Shown here in pieces: positions 27,013-36,284 of a DNA stretch of 64,000 bases. Numbering within the stretch: the stretch's first letter is position 1; every line of letters starts with the position of its first letter. Under the pieces are notes generated by a model that was given only the letters and a program-made list of their open reading frames with translations, did no database searches and was not told the DNA's origin. This DNA is from Variimorphobacter saccharofermentans (GTDB lineage: Bacteria > Bacillota > Clostridia > Lachnospirales > Lachnospiraceae). Position numbers and translations under genes: made by a program. Where the stretch lies: assembly GCF_014174405.1 (NCBI RefSeq), contig NZ_JACEGA010000001.1, forward strand, positions 1,951,001 to 2,015,000, written 5' to 3'.

Positions 27013-27331
27013 AAATTTAGAAAATATATCGAAAAATACGTAAAAAAATAGTAATAGATAGAAAATGGTAAAAATTATCAATAATTTATGTGAAAATTTT
27101 TACCAATTAGTAATTAGGTATATTTTATGGATTTATCAATATTCGTTTTTATTCGTTTCACAGGATTAAACGGTATATATCTTATTTCGTTCTTTCGGAT
27201 TATATAAATAAATTGAGGGTAGGTGGTTTTATTTTTCGTGATATCCTTTGATTTTAACAGCTTTCACTGTTATAAATTTAGAATTTAGATTTAAATGGAT
27301 CGACAAAAATAAGATATCGGAGGTGGCTGAT
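27013..27331 (+). other. ~310-nt leader of the chemoreceptor gene
   Basis: An AT-rich 5' leader between promoter and start. A GGTAAAAATTATC...ATTTTTACC pair near 27067-27105 can form a hairpin. No c-di-GMP riboswitch (GEMM) or other known core motif was recognised. Confidence 0.4.
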
Positions 27332-29395
27332 ATGTTTAAGATGATAAAAAACATGAAGCTAAGAACAAGCATCACCATTGCAATTACCATAATAGTAATA
27401 TCATGTATCGGGGTACTGTTTTATATTTCCAATAATAATATGACAAAGGCTATGCGGAATACGGCAATAGATAATATGATTACATCCATGCAAGCAAAGG
27501 CTCAGATCATTGAATCCTATATTGAAAGCTCTGAATCCACGCTTTTATCATACAGTAAAAATGGCGTTTTCATAGACTATCTGAAAGATGTTAATAATGC
27601 TGAATTACAAAATAAAAGTCAGACCTACACAGAGAAATATTATGCGGATCTCGTTGGATGGGAAGGAATCTATCTTTCTGAATGGAACACTCATGTAATT
27701 GCACATTCGAATAAGGCGGTTGTAGGAATAATTACCCGAGAAGGTGATCCGCTAAAAGCATTACAAGATACCTTACTTAAGACAAAAGGAGTTTATAATA
27801 CTGGAATTATTGTATCTCCGGCATCAAAGCAGTTGGTTTTATCCATGTATAGTCCGATTTATGATAGTGATGGGAAGACTCCTCTTGGTTTAGTAGGAGG
27901 TGCTACCATAGCAACCAATCTGAAAGAGGTACTGGATAGTCTGACAATCAATGGATTAGAGAATGTAAAATATACGTTTATCAATGTTAATACAGGCACT
28001 TATATCTTTGATGAGAATGAAGAATTGATGACGACTCAGATCGAGGATCCGATGCTATTATCAATTATTGATAAGGTTACTGAGAAGCCGGATGTGAATA
28101 TTGATACAATTGCATATACAGGAACGGATGGCGAAAAATATATTGCGGTATATAAATATATGCCCGAGAGAGGATGGGCGCTTGTTTTAAGTGATAGCGA
28201 GTCAGAAATCTATGCCCAGGCCAATGCCAATAGAAATCTTCTGGGAATTGCTTGTCTGATATCCATTATTCTTATCTCATTCATTTCATTTATTGTAGTG
28301 AGAATAAGTACGAAACCGTTAGGTGTTGTAGAGCATGAAATCAATAAATTAAAGGATTTGAACTTAGTATCAAGCAATAGCTTAATGAAATATGTAAAGT
28401 ATAAAAACGAAGTTGGACAGATTGCAAGTGCGATAGATACACTTACAAAAACATTTCGAGGTGTAGCAGATACATTACATACATGCTCAGCAAGTTTAAA
28501 TGATAGTTCCTATTCCATAAGCAATTCCTCAGAGATGCTATTGGAGTGTGTTGAAGACAATGCAGCAACTACTGAGGAGCTATCTGCAAGTATCATCAGC
28601 ACCAACTCTGCAATCGAAGCGGTAAGTCAGGAAATCGTACATATCTCGGAAATGGTTAATAAGATTGAAGAGAAAGTAAATGATAGTACGAATAAGAGTA
28701 AGGAGCTGCTTAAAACTTCTACCAGTATGCGGAATATTGCGGAAGAGACACTTACCACAAGTGTTGACAGAATTAATAAGACAAAGAATGAGATTGAGAC
28801 AGCAATCGATAAACTTCATTCGTTAATGAGAATTAATGAAATGGCCAATCAAATTCTCCAGATTACAAAACAGACGAATCTCTTATCTTTAAATGCATCG
28901 ATTGAGGCAGCAAGAGCTGGAGAAGCAGGGAAAGGATTTGCTGTAGTAGCTGGTGAAATTGGTAATCTGGCGAACAGTTCCTCGCATACAGCCGCAGAAA
29001 TTCAACACCTTGTTGAAGAATCAAATCTTAGTATTGAGATGGTAAGAGATTGCTTCAATGATATCATTCAGTTTATGGAAGAAGACATTGCTGGTAAGTT
29101 CGAGAATTTTGTAGATATGGCAAATGGATATGGTACTTCAGTGGAGACAATTCAATCCGCAATTCATGAAATTGATGATAAAACGGATGAATTCGTACAG
29201 TCAGTATCCAACATCAAGGCCCAGATAGGGAATGTAAGCGCTGCTTCCAATGATAATGAAGCCGGTGTGGAAGAGATTATTAATAAAAATGAACGCACTA
29301 CCACAACCGCCGATGACATCAACAGGATCGCTCAGGTAAACAGAGATAATGCAGCGGCTATTAAAGAGATTGCTGATCGATTTAAAAAGGAATAA
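27332..29395 (+). CDS. Methyl-accepting chemotaxis protein
   Basis: A receptor of 687 residues: membrane segment near 13-35, an outside sensor domain of the Cache type (about 40-285), a second membrane segment (about 300-325), HAMP, and a cytoplasmic coiled coil whose hairpin tip reads [29 protein letters not shown] (in pattern: EAARAGE...GFAVVA). It would pass ligand signals to CheA/CheW. The ATG at 27332 has GGAGGTGG 5-8 bases before it, while the upstream GTG/ATA region adds 28 residues with no ribosome binding site. No che genes are nearby. Confidence 0.93.
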   Translation: MFKMIKNMKLRTSITIAITIIVISCIGVLFYISNNNMTKAMRNTAIDNMITSMQAKAQIIESYIESSESTLLSYSKNGVFIDYLKDVNNAELQNKSQTYTEKYYADLVGWEGIYLSEWNTHVIAHSNKAVVGIITREGDPLKALQDTLLKTKGVYNTGIIVSPASKQLVLSMYSPIYDSDGKTPLGLVGGATIATNLKEVLDSLTINGLENVKYTFINVNTGTYIFDENEELMTTQIEDPMLLSIIDKVTEKPDVNIDTIAYTGTDGEKYIAVYKYMPERGWALVLSDSESEIYAQANANRNLLGIACLISIILISFISFIVVRISTKPLGVVEHEINKLKDLNLVSSNSLMKYVKYKNEVGQIASAIDTLTKTFRGVADTLHTCSASLNDSSYSISNSSEMLLECVEDNAATTEELSASIISTNSAIEAVSQEIVHISEMVNKIEEKVNDSTNKSKELLKTSTSMRNIAEETLTTSVDRINKTKNEIETAIDKLHSLMRINEMANQILQITKQTNLLSLNASIEAARAGEAGKGFAVVAGEIGNLANSSSHTAAEIQHLVEESNLSIEMVRDCFNDIIQFMEEDIAGKFENFVDMANGYGTSVETIQSAIHEIDDKTDEFVQSVSNIKAQIGNVSAASNDNEAGVEEIINKNERTTTTADDINRIAQVNRDNAAAIKEIADRFKKE

Positions 29396-29430
29396 ATCAG
29401 TATAGTGTGAAGGGGAGTTTCATCATACAT

Positions 29431-29463
29431 TAGCAGGGACAATTCAATAGTCCCTGCTATTTG
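29431..29463 (+). terminator. Terminator of the chemoreceptor gene
   Basis: AGCAGGGAC pairs with GTCCCTGCT around a short loop, followed by ATTTGC; the T-run is weak. Confidence 0.6.
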
Positions 29464-29670
29464 CATGTAACATCTCCTTCTTTTCATATATAATCATATG
29501 GGATTTGATAATTAGGTTAATGTAAAAGATGGAAAAGTATAGCATTTATTGGCTGGTGATGATATAATAAGGATCGAAATTTCATTGAGTATATCTTCTG
29601 AGAAGATAAGATACTAGTAGAATTACAACGAAAAATGATATTATATAATACGTGTTGAGGTAATGGATTG

Positions 29671-31194
29671 ATGGATTGTAAAGTAAAACAGAAGAAAAGA
29701 ACTTTAAAAAAGAGAATAATCTTTTTTATACTTATATTATTCATGGTAGTTCTATTATTTGCTGCATATATAGCCAAAACCCATATTGGGATTTCATTGA
29801 AGCATCCATATGATAAGCATTTGAAGAACTACTCTACGGATTTATCACAGGAGGAAATGTATCGTCAGGACTTGGAATTCATCTACCAGGAAATAAAGAA
29901 TAATTATGTTAACTTAGAATACAAGGAAAAGGTTCTGGATATCAATTGGGATCAACAATATGAGTATTATAAATCGCAAATTGATCAGAATACCAGTAGG
30001 AAGGATTTTTATCGAATCTGTAATGAATTTATATCGGACTTAAAGGATGGTCATACATGGTTTAGTGAATATAACATGACCCCGGAGGAACGAGTTTGGA
30101 CACCTTACTCTGATGGAATTGTTTCTGCCTTTGACATACGAATGATAGATGGAACCCCGATTATTGTTGCAAACAAATTAAATCCGGAGCTGAATGGATA
30201 TGAGGTGGTATCCATCAATCATATCTCATTAATGGATATTTTAGAGACTATGATAGGATGTGTTTATCGAAGAGGAAATGATGAAAGTGCAAAAGCTTTT
30301 TTATTAAGAAGCAATGATTTTTATGAATATTTTGAACTCTATAGTGAGAATTATCCGGAACAGTTTCTCATAGAGTTAAAGGATTCTGATGGAGTGTCTA
30401 AAACAATTACGCTGGATTCTAATGTAACTTTTCAAAACGAAGCTTATAGCAATAACAATATTAATTTTGGCTTGCAGACCAATGAGCTGCCCGTTTCCTA
30501 TATAGAAGATAATATCGGTTATATCAGAATAGATACCTTTGATAACAGACCAAAGAGCATTTTAGATACCTTCAACGAAGCTATTGAGAATTTTAAAAAA
30601 ACCGGAGTAGATGGCGTCGTACTGGATCTGCGTAATAACGGGGGCGGTAATGAGTCCTTTCGAGATATTCTGGGTTATCTAACTAAAAAGACAATCAATA
30701 TTGAGAGATTTCATTATAGAAGATCAGAGCGCTATAAGGATATTTTCTATTTGAGATTTATATGGGATTTGATATCCAGCTCTCCATTGAGTGCGGAAGT
30801 AGACGAGGGATATTCCAAATGGCGGTCATGGAGAATAAAACCAGCGAAAGAGCAGTATTTAACTTCGGTTCCTGTTGTGGTAATATGTAATGAAAGTATT
30901 TTCAGCAGTACGAATAGCTTTGTTCTGGCATGCCTTGAAAATAATCTGGCAACCGTTGTAGGTAATACAGTACCCCTGTCCGGATTTGGATTATCTACCC
31001 AAGTATTGTTACCGAGTGGTAACTATGTTATCAGTTATTGCTTTTTTGAGAGTCAGACCCATGATGGGAAGCCTTTGGAGAATATTGAAATGAAACCGGA
31101 TATCACGATTTCTCAGACCTACGAGGACTTTCGAATAGGAATTGATACACAATTAGAGGCTGCTTTTCAAGTCATTAGAGAAAAGAGAGAATAA
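29671..31194 (+). CDS. Membrane-anchored S41 family (C-terminal processing-like) peptidase
   Basis: A 507-residue protein: an N-terminal membrane anchor (about 15-38) and an outside peptidase body. The S41 core is visible in GYIRIDTFDNRP, DGVVLDLRNNGGGNESF and ICNESIFSSTNSFVLAC, where the catalytic serine is expected in SIFSST. There is no clear PDZ domain, unlike CtpA, so it fits the tricorn/retinol-binding-like S41 branch. The ATG at 29671 is preferred to TTG at 29668, with GAGG 10 bases upstream. The target protein is unknown. Confidence 0.8.
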   Translation: MDCKVKQKKRTLKKRIIFFILILFMVVLLFAAYIAKTHIGISLKHPYDKHLKNYSTDLSQEEMYRQDLEFIYQEIKNNYVNLEYKEKVLDINWDQQYEYYKSQIDQNTSRKDFYRICNEFISDLKDGHTWFSEYNMTPEERVWTPYSDGIVSAFDIRMIDGTPIIVANKLNPELNGYEVVSINHISLMDILETMIGCVYRRGNDESAKAFLLRSNDFYEYFELYSENYPEQFLIELKDSDGVSKTITLDSNVTFQNEAYSNNNINFGLQTNELPVSYIEDNIGYIRIDTFDNRPKSILDTFNEAIENFKKTGVDGVVLDLRNNGGGNESFRDILGYLTKKTINIERFHYRRSERYKDIFYLRFIWDLISSSPLSAEVDEGYSKWRSWRIKPAKEQYLTSVPVVVICNESIFSSTNSFVLACLENNLATVVGNTVPLSGFGLSTQVLLPSGNYVISYCFFESQTHDGKPLENIEMKPDITISQTYEDFRIGIDTQLEAAFQVIREKRE

Positions 31195-31233
31195 CCCTTT
31201 TAAAAATAAGGTATATAAGAAGGAGAAGTAAGT

Positions 31234-31530
31234 ATGAAACTTAGATATGTAAGATTAATTGCTATTGTTATTACAGTAATAAGTATATTGGCAACGATCG
31301 GTATGGTGGTTCTTAATAGAATGGTACCATTGTTTTTATCTCATATGTTAAAAATGGATGTAAGGGAAGCAAGTGCGATTGGTATTATTGGAGGGGCTGA
31401 CGGACCTACATCAATTTATATTACAGGCTATAATTCTTCCATTCTCACAGTGATCTTTGCATTCATTGCATTGATAGGAATATGTTTTCTTTTCTTTACA
31501 AGAAAAAAAAGAAATAAAAGTGGTTTATAA
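31234..31530 (+). CDS. Small membrane protein with GADGPT motif of Na+-pump decarboxylase beta subunits
   Basis: A 98-residue protein with membrane segments near 8-28 and 70-90. Between them residues 49-62 read IGIIGGADGPTSIY, the signature of the beta subunit (OadB/GcdB/MmdB) of sodium-translocating decarboxylases, which is normally about 375-430 residues with many more segments. No other part of that subunit and no biotin carrier is present. It is either a reduced relic or a small protein that kept just the ion-pathway motif. It lies 40 bp after the S41 peptidase gene. Confidence 0.65.
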   Translation: MKLRYVRLIAIVITVISILATIGMVVLNRMVPLFLSHMLKMDVREASAIGIIGGADGPTSIYITGYNSSILTVIFAFIALIGICFLFFTRKKRNKSGL

Positions 31531-31539
31531 AATAACTCG

Positions 31540-31568
31540 TTGACAAAATAAAGTAATTATGCTAATAT
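31540..31568 (+). promoter_or_regulatory. Promoter of the rplU operon
   Basis: TTGACA (31540-31545), 17 bp, TAATAT (31563-31568). It gives the ribosomal genes their own promoter, independent of rng. Confidence 0.8.
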
Positions 31569-31574
31569 AACTTA

Positions 31575-31670
31575 GTGTGCCGCACAGCGAGGTATAAGTT
31601 CTGACGTAATATTTTATTATAAGAATAAAATATGTAATTTCAGACACCATAGTTGGCGAGTAATGATAAT
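31575..31670 (+). ncRNA. Probable L21 leader (ribosomal protein autoregulation)
   Basis: About 95 nt between promoter and ribosome binding site hold several short pairs, such as TATTTTATT/AATAAAATA, plus the GC-rich GTGCCGCAC. Firmicutes rplU operons usually start with such an L21 leader, to which the L21 protein is thought to bind; the match is by position and general form. Confidence 0.55.
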
Positions 31671-31682
31671 AGGAGGTGCCAT

Positions 31683-31991
31683 ATGTACGCAATTATTGCA
31701 ACTGGTGGAAAACAGTACAAGGTAGCGGAAGGCGATATCATTAAAGTTGAGAAGCTCGGTGCAGAAGCAGGAGCAACTGTTACTTTTGATCAGGTACTTG
31801 CAGTAAACAACGGCGAATTAGTAGTAGGTAATCCTACTGTAGCTAACGCAAAGGTTTCTGCAACAGTTGTTGAAGAAGGCAAGAACAAGAAAGTGATTGT
31901 CTACAGATACAAGAGAAAGACCGGATATCACAAGAAGAACGGTCACAGACAGCCATATACCAAGGTTAAGATCGAAAAGATTAACGCATAG
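31683..31991 (+). CDS. rplU: Ribosomal protein L21
   Basis: A large-subunit protein of 102 residues, starting [14 protein letters not shown] and ending in the basic [21 protein letters not shown] tail, both typical of bL21. The ATG at 31683 with AGGAGGTG 6 bases upstream is the start; ten extra upstream codons in frame are leader. It is first of the L21-Prp-L27 trio. Confidence 0.97.
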   Translation: MYAIIATGGKQYKVAEGDIIKVEKLGAEAGATVTFDQVLAVNNGELVVGNPTVANAKVSATVVEEGKNKKVIVYRYKRKTGYHKKNGHRQPYTKVKIEKINA

Positions 31992-32002
31992 GTATAGGTG
32001 AT

Positions 32003-32335
32003 ATGATTAACGTATCCATTTATAAAAATGCAGAAAACTTGATTACTGGTTTTACATTGGATGGACATGCGAACTATTCGGAAGCGGGTAGTGATATTGT
32101 GTGTGCAGCGGTTTCAGCACTGGTAATCAATACAATAAATTCTATTGAAAATTTTACCTCAGATCGGTTTGAATTAAAACAGGATGAGAAAAAAGGATTT
32201 TTAGAATTTCATGTGATTTCCGGTATCAGTAATAACACGAATTTGCTTCTTAGCTCTATGGCTCTTGGACTATATGGAGTGGTAGAGGAATACAAGGGCA
32301 AATACATTAAGATTACCGAGATTCAATCACAGTAA
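32003..32335 (+). CDS. prp: Ribosomal processing cysteine protease Prp
   Basis: A small protease (110 residues) between the L21 and L27 genes. Catalytic His22 is in DGHANYSEAGSD and Cys34 in DIVCAAVSAL. In Firmicutes, Prp removes the N-terminal extension of L27, and the L27 encoded just downstream has that extension, so substrate and protease sit side by side. Confidence 0.93.
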   Translation: MINVSIYKNAENLITGFTLDGHANYSEAGSDIVCAAVSALVINTINSIENFTSDRFELKQDEKKGFLEFHVISGISNNTNLLLSSMALGLYGVVEEYKGKYIKITEIQSQ

Positions 32336-32378
32336 CCAGACGATAGATTTGTAATTAGAATTGTAGGAGGTGTAGACC

Positions 32379-32666
32379 ATGTTAAGAATGAACCTTCAAT
32401 TTTTCGCTCATAAAAAAGGTGTTGGTTCTACCAAGAATGGTAGAGATTCCGAATCCAAGAGATTGGGTGCTAAGAGAGCAGATGGTCAATTTGTTCTTGC
32501 AGGAAATATTCTTTACAGACAGCGTGGAACGAAGATCCATCCCGGAGTAAACGTTGGACGCGGTGGAGATGATACATTATTTGCATTAGTAGATGGTGTA
32601 GTTAAATTCGAACGTAAGGGTAGAGATAAGAAACAGGCAAGTGTATACCCTGTAGAAGCAAAATAA
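32379..32666 (+). CDS. rpmA: Ribosomal protein L27 with cleavable N-terminal extension
   Basis: A 95-residue large-subunit protein whose N-terminal end reaches toward the peptidyl-transferase centre. It begins [14 protein letters not shown]: the nine residues up to the FF are the Firmicutes extension, and Prp is expected to cut between Phe9 and Ala10 to expose the functional AHKKG end. AGGAGGTG precedes the ATG. A terminator follows, ending the trio. Confidence 0.97.
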   Translation: MLRMNLQFFAHKKGVGSTKNGRDSESKRLGAKRADGQFVLAGNILYRQRGTKIHPGVNVGRGGDDTLFALVDGVVKFERKGRDKKQASVYPVEAK

Positions 32667-32682
32667 TTAAACCATTCGGTAA

Positions 32683-32725
32683 TAACCCCAAATTCTCGAG
32701 TGATCCTGGATTTGGGGTTCTTTTT
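32683..32725 (+). terminator. Terminator of the rplU-prp-rpmA operon
   Basis: AACCCCAAAT pairs with ATTTGGGGTT, followed by CTTTTT. Confidence 0.9.
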
Positions 32726-32742
32726 AACTATTTGAAATTTGG

Positions 32743-32771
32743 TTGTATTTGGCATGTTTTCAAGATATAAT
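32743..32771 (+). promoter_or_regulatory. Promoter of the obgE operon
   Basis: TTGTAT (32743-32748), 17 bp, TATAAT (32766-32771), placed between the rpmA terminator and obgE. Confidence 0.7.
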
Positions 32772-32849
32772 AAGCATATCCTATTTTGGAAATAATAAAT
32801 GTAAAATGATACCTTCTATGAAATAGAGAAACTTGGAGCAGGTGATAAA

Positions 32850-34133
32850 ATGTTTGCTGATAGAGCAGAAATTCATATTAGATCGGGAAAGGGTGGCGAT
32901 GGCCATGTTAGTTTCCGAAAAGAAATATTCGTACCGGCAGGTGGACCTGACGGAGGTGACGGCGGTAAAGGCGGTGACCTTATATTTGAGGTGGATGAAG
33001 GTTTAAATACCCTGACGGATTTTCGATATATTAGAAAATATAGCGCCAAGGATGGCGAGAATGGCGGTAAAAAACGCTGCCATGGCAAGGACGGGGAGGA
33101 CTTAGTAATTAAAGTTCCACCGGGAACGGTAATTAAGGAAAAGCAAACGGGTAAAGTTGTTGCAGATATGTCCCATGGCAATAAACGTGAAGTGATTCTT
33201 CGCGGTGGAAGAGGCGGTAAGGGGAATCAGCATTATGCAACGCCTACGATGCAGGTTCCAAAGTATGCACAACCTGGACAAAAAGCACAGGAAATGGATG
33301 TTATATTAGAATTGAAGGTTATCGCTGATGTCGGACTTGTTGGTTTCCCAAACGTAGGTAAATCAACCTTTCTTTCCCGCGTTACCAATGCAAGGCCTAA
33401 GATCGGTAATTATCATTTTACTACCCTGTCTCCGAATTTAGGTGTTGTTGATCTGGAGGGAGGCGGCTTTGTAATCGCTGATATTCCAGGACTTATTGAA
33501 GGTGCATCTGAAGGACTGGGTCTCGGACATGAATTTTTACGTCATATCGAACGCACTAAAGTGATCATTCATCTTGTAGATGCAGCTTCTACTGAAGGCA
33601 GGGATCCTTTGGAGGATATTAATAAGATTAATTCTGAGCTTATCGCCTATAATCCGGAATTAGCACAACGTCCTCAAGTAATTGCAGCGAACAAATTGGA
33701 TGTATTAACAGAAGAGGAAGAAGTGGCGATTATTAAGAAGCTAAAAGAGGCTTTTGAACCTCAGGGAATACCGGTATTTGCTATATCTGCAGTTAGCGGA
33801 AAGGGTATCAAGGAATTACTATATCATGTGAAAGACATGTTGAGTCATTTGGATACCACTCCCATTGTATTTGAGAAAGAATTCTTTCCAGAGGATTTGG
33901 CACAGTCAACTCTTCCCTTCGAGGTATGGAAAGAAGAAGAGCATTTATATGTTGTGGAAGGACCTCGTATTGAAAGAATGCTTGGTTACACGAATTTAGA
34001 TTCAGAAAAGGGATTTGAATTCTTCCAGAAATTCTTAAAGGAGAATGAGATACTGAAGCAACTGGAAGAATTAGGCATTCAGGAAGGTGATACCGTAAGA
34101 ATGTACGGATTAGCCTTTGACTATTATAAGTGA
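32850..34133 (+). CDS. obgE: GTPase ObgE/CgtA
   Basis: A ribosome-assembly and stress GTPase of 427 residues. The glycine-rich Obg domain (1-158, with GGPDGGDGGKGGD) is followed by the G domain with P-loop GFPNVGKS (165-172), DIPGLIEGASEG switch II and the NKLD motif. The OCT-type C-terminal domain is present. It acts on the 50S subunit. It heads the obgE-yhbY-nadD-yqeK-rsfS run. Confidence 0.97.
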   Translation: MFADRAEIHIRSGKGGDGHVSFRKEIFVPAGGPDGGDGGKGGDLIFEVDEGLNTLTDFRYIRKYSAKDGENGGKKRCHGKDGEDLVIKVPPGTVIKEKQTGKVVADMSHGNKREVILRGGRGGKGNQHYATPTMQVPKYAQPGQKAQEMDVILELKVIADVGLVGFPNVGKSTFLSRVTNARPKIGNYHFTTLSPNLGVVDLEGGGFVIADIPGLIEGASEGLGLGHEFLRHIERTKVIIHLVDAASTEGRDPLEDINKINSELIAYNPELAQRPQVIAANKLDVLTEEEEVAIIKKLKEAFEPQGIPVFAISAVSGKGIKELLYHVKDMLSHLDTTPIVFEKEFFPEDLAQSTLPFEVWKEEEHLYVVEGPRIERMLGYTNLDSEKGFEFFQKFLKENEILKQLEELGIQEGDTVRMYGLAFDYYK

Positions 34134-34163
34134 TTTAGGCAATTATATGAAAGGAGCATACGG

Positions 34164-34472
34164 ATGACAACAAAGCAGAGAGCTTATCTTAAAAGTCTTG
34201 CGATGACTATGGATCCCATTTATCAAATTGGGAAATCCTCATTAACACCGGAAATAACGGAGGGTGTGTCGGATGCATTAGAGGCTAGAGAGCTGATTAA
34301 AATAAATGTACTGAAAAACTGCATGGATGATACCAACGAGCTTGCGAGAACCCTGGCAGAGCGTACTCATTCTGAAGTGGTACAGGTTATTGGGAAAAAG
34401 ATTGTGTTATATCGGGAATCAAAGGATAAGAAGAAAATTATTCTTCCTGAAGAGAAAAAAACAAAGGCATAA
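34164..34472 (+). CDS. yhbY: YhbY family RNA-binding protein (CRM domain)
   Basis: A 102-residue single CRM-domain protein, with TTKQRAYLKSLA at the start and the conserved IGKSSLTPEI (GxxG-type loop region). It is associated with pre-50S particles in other bacteria. It lies 30 bp after obgE. Confidence 0.93.
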   Translation: MTTKQRAYLKSLAMTMDPIYQIGKSSLTPEITEGVSDALEARELIKINVLKNCMDDTNELARTLAERTHSEVVQVIGKKIVLYRESKDKKKIILPEEKKTKA

Positions 34473-34511
34473 ACGAAATATAACAGACATTTGGATAGGG
34501 ATGGTCGTAAT

Positions 34512-35135
34512 ATGAAAAAAATTGGTATCATGGGTGGAACCTTTAATCCGATACATTTAGGTCATTTAATTCTGGCTGAACAGGCATATGAACAGGTTGG
34601 GCTGGACCAGGTTATGTTTATGCCATCAAAAAACCCACCACATAAGCCCAAGCCCGAAGAAATCAGTGAACAGCAGAGAGTGGATATGATTTCACTTGCT
34701 ATTAAGGGTAATCCACATTTTACCATATCTACAATGGAGCTTGATCGGGAAGGTATGACCTATACTGCTGATACCTTGATGCTTCTTACGAAGGAGCAGC
34801 AGGATACAAAGTATTTTTTTATCATAGGAGCGGATTCTCTTTTTTATATTCATAAGTGGAAGGAGCCCCAGGTTATCTTTCAGCTTTGTACCATTGTTGC
34901 TTCTGGAAGAGATCATGTTGAACGAGAAAAAATGCAGCAGCATGCTTCCTGGCTTAAGGAAGAATATAATGCTGACATTATTCTGATTAATATGCCTACC
35001 ATAGAAGTATCTTCTGCTAGTATCAGAGAAAAAGTAGCACTAAAGCAATCAATTCGATATTATCTTCCAGATCCGGTACATGATTATATTATCGCAAATC
35101 ATCTTTACCTTAATAGACCGGAGGAAGACACATAA
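34512..35135 (+). CDS. nadD: Nicotinate-nucleotide adenylyltransferase
   Basis: A 207-residue NAD synthesis enzyme that joins nicotinate mononucleotide with ATP. The nucleotidyl-transferase motif GGTFNPIHLGHL is at 8-19 and the SSASIREKV motif (ISSTxIR-like) near the C-terminus. The ATG at 34512 fits the family start; the ribosome binding site is weak. Its TAA overlaps the yqeK ATG (TAATG). Confidence 0.96.
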   Translation: MKKIGIMGGTFNPIHLGHLILAEQAYEQVGLDQVMFMPSKNPPHKPKPEEISEQQRVDMISLAIKGNPHFTISTMELDREGMTYTADTLMLLTKEQQDTKYFFIIGADSLFYIHKWKEPQVIFQLCTIVASGRDHVEREKMQQHASWLKEEYNADIILINMPTIEVSSASIREKVALKQSIRYYLPDPVHDYIIANHLYLNRPEEDT

Positions 35136-35719
35136 TGGAAGTAGAACGAGTCAAAGAAGATTTAAGAAAAAGACTTAAGGAAGCAAGGTATCTTCACAGT
35201 ACTGGTGTGGAAGAGGTTGCTGTTGATCTTGCTTATATTCATGGATGTGATCCTGAGAAAGCTGATATGGCAGGACTTCTTCATGACTGTGCAAGAAATA
35301 TTTCCGAGCAAGAAATGATACATGAATGCATAAAATATCATATACCTATTTCCGAAACAGAAGAGCAATGTCCCATATTACTTCATGGGAAGCTCGGAGC
35401 AGAATATGCCAAGTTCCGATACAAAGTAACTGACTGTGATGTTCTGAATGCGATCATCTATCATACAACAGGGCGTCCAAATATGTCATTACTTGAGAAA
35501 ATCGTATTTACAGCAGACTTTATAGAGCCCTTCCGAAAACCTATTCCGGGAATAGATGAGATACGATGGCAGGCGTATACGAATTTGGATCATTGTGTAC
35601 TTATGATATTGGAAAGTACATTGAAATATCTGCAGGCCAAAAAGTCTCAGATTGATTATTTGACAGTTGAAACATATAACTATTATAAAGCAATCCTTCC
35701 TGAAACGAATAAGATATAA
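35135..35719 (+). CDS. yqeK: YqeK family HD-domain phosphohydrolase
   Basis: A 194-residue metal-dependent hydrolase of the HD superfamily: His21, and the His50-Asp51 pair in GLLHDCAR, then LLHGKLGAEYA and IIYHTTGR supply the remaining ligands. YqeK proteins cleave Ap4A symmetrically. Coupling to nadD by a TAATG overlap is usual in Firmicutes. Confidence 0.95.
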   Translation: MEVERVKEDLRKRLKEARYLHSTGVEEVAVDLAYIHGCDPEKADMAGLLHDCARNISEQEMIHECIKYHIPISETEEQCPILLHGKLGAEYAKFRYKVTDCDVLNAIIYHTTGRPNMSLLEKIVFTADFIEPFRKPIPGIDEIRWQAYTNLDHCVLMILESTLKYLQAKKSQIDYLTVETYNYYKAILPETNKI

Positions 35720-35786
35720 ATAATTAGCAGATATATTTTAGTCTGAGTATCTGCATATAAAGGCTAGGAAGAAAGGAATGAATTAA

Positions 35787-36146
35787 ATGGATAATTCGAA
35801 AGAAATGGTAAAGCTGGCTTATGAAGCATTGGATGAAAAAAAGGGAGAAGACATTCAGGTTATTGAGATAAAGGATATCTCCATCATCGCAGATTATTTT
35901 ATCATTGCAAATGGTACCAATGCATCTCAGGTTGATGCTCTCGTAGATAATGTAACAGATAAACTGGGTAGAAACGGATATGAACCGAAGAGAATTGAAG
36001 GCATAAGATCAGCTAGTTGGATATTATTAGACTATGGTGATGTTGTTGTTCATATATTCTCAAAAGAGGATCGACTTTTTTATAACCTGGAACGTATCTG
36101 GAGAGACGGTAAGACTGTAAGCAAAGAACAGCTGATGGGAGAATAG
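35787..36146 (+). CDS. rsfS: Ribosome silencing factor RsfS
   Basis: A 119-residue protein that binds L14 and blocks subunit joining during starvation. The DYFIIANGTNASQVDALVD and SASWILLDYGDVVVHIF stretches are the family core (DYGDVVVHIF is diagnostic). It is last in the obgE run; a bidirectional terminator shared with lexA follows. Confidence 0.96.
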   Translation: MDNSKEMVKLAYEALDEKKGEDIQVIEIKDISIIADYFIIANGTNASQVDALVDNVTDKLGRNGYEPKRIEGIRSASWILLDYGDVVVHIFSKEDRLFYNLERIWRDGKTVSKEQLMGE

Positions 36147-36235
36147 TCCCCGTTATATGTTACAGAAAATATAATGATAAAATGGTATATTAGATAAGCA
36201 TTATATCAAATAAAATAACAGGTTAATACAATATA

Positions 36236-36282
36236 AAAGACGGTATTCATTCTCTTTGGTATAAGAGAGGTTACCGTCTTTT
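36236..36282. terminator. Bidirectional terminator between rsfS and lexA
   Basis: AAAAGACGGTA pairs with TACCGTCTTTT, with inner CTCTTT/AAGAGAG pairing. T-runs on both strands serve the two convergent genes. Confidence 0.88.
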
Positions 36283-36284
36283 AT

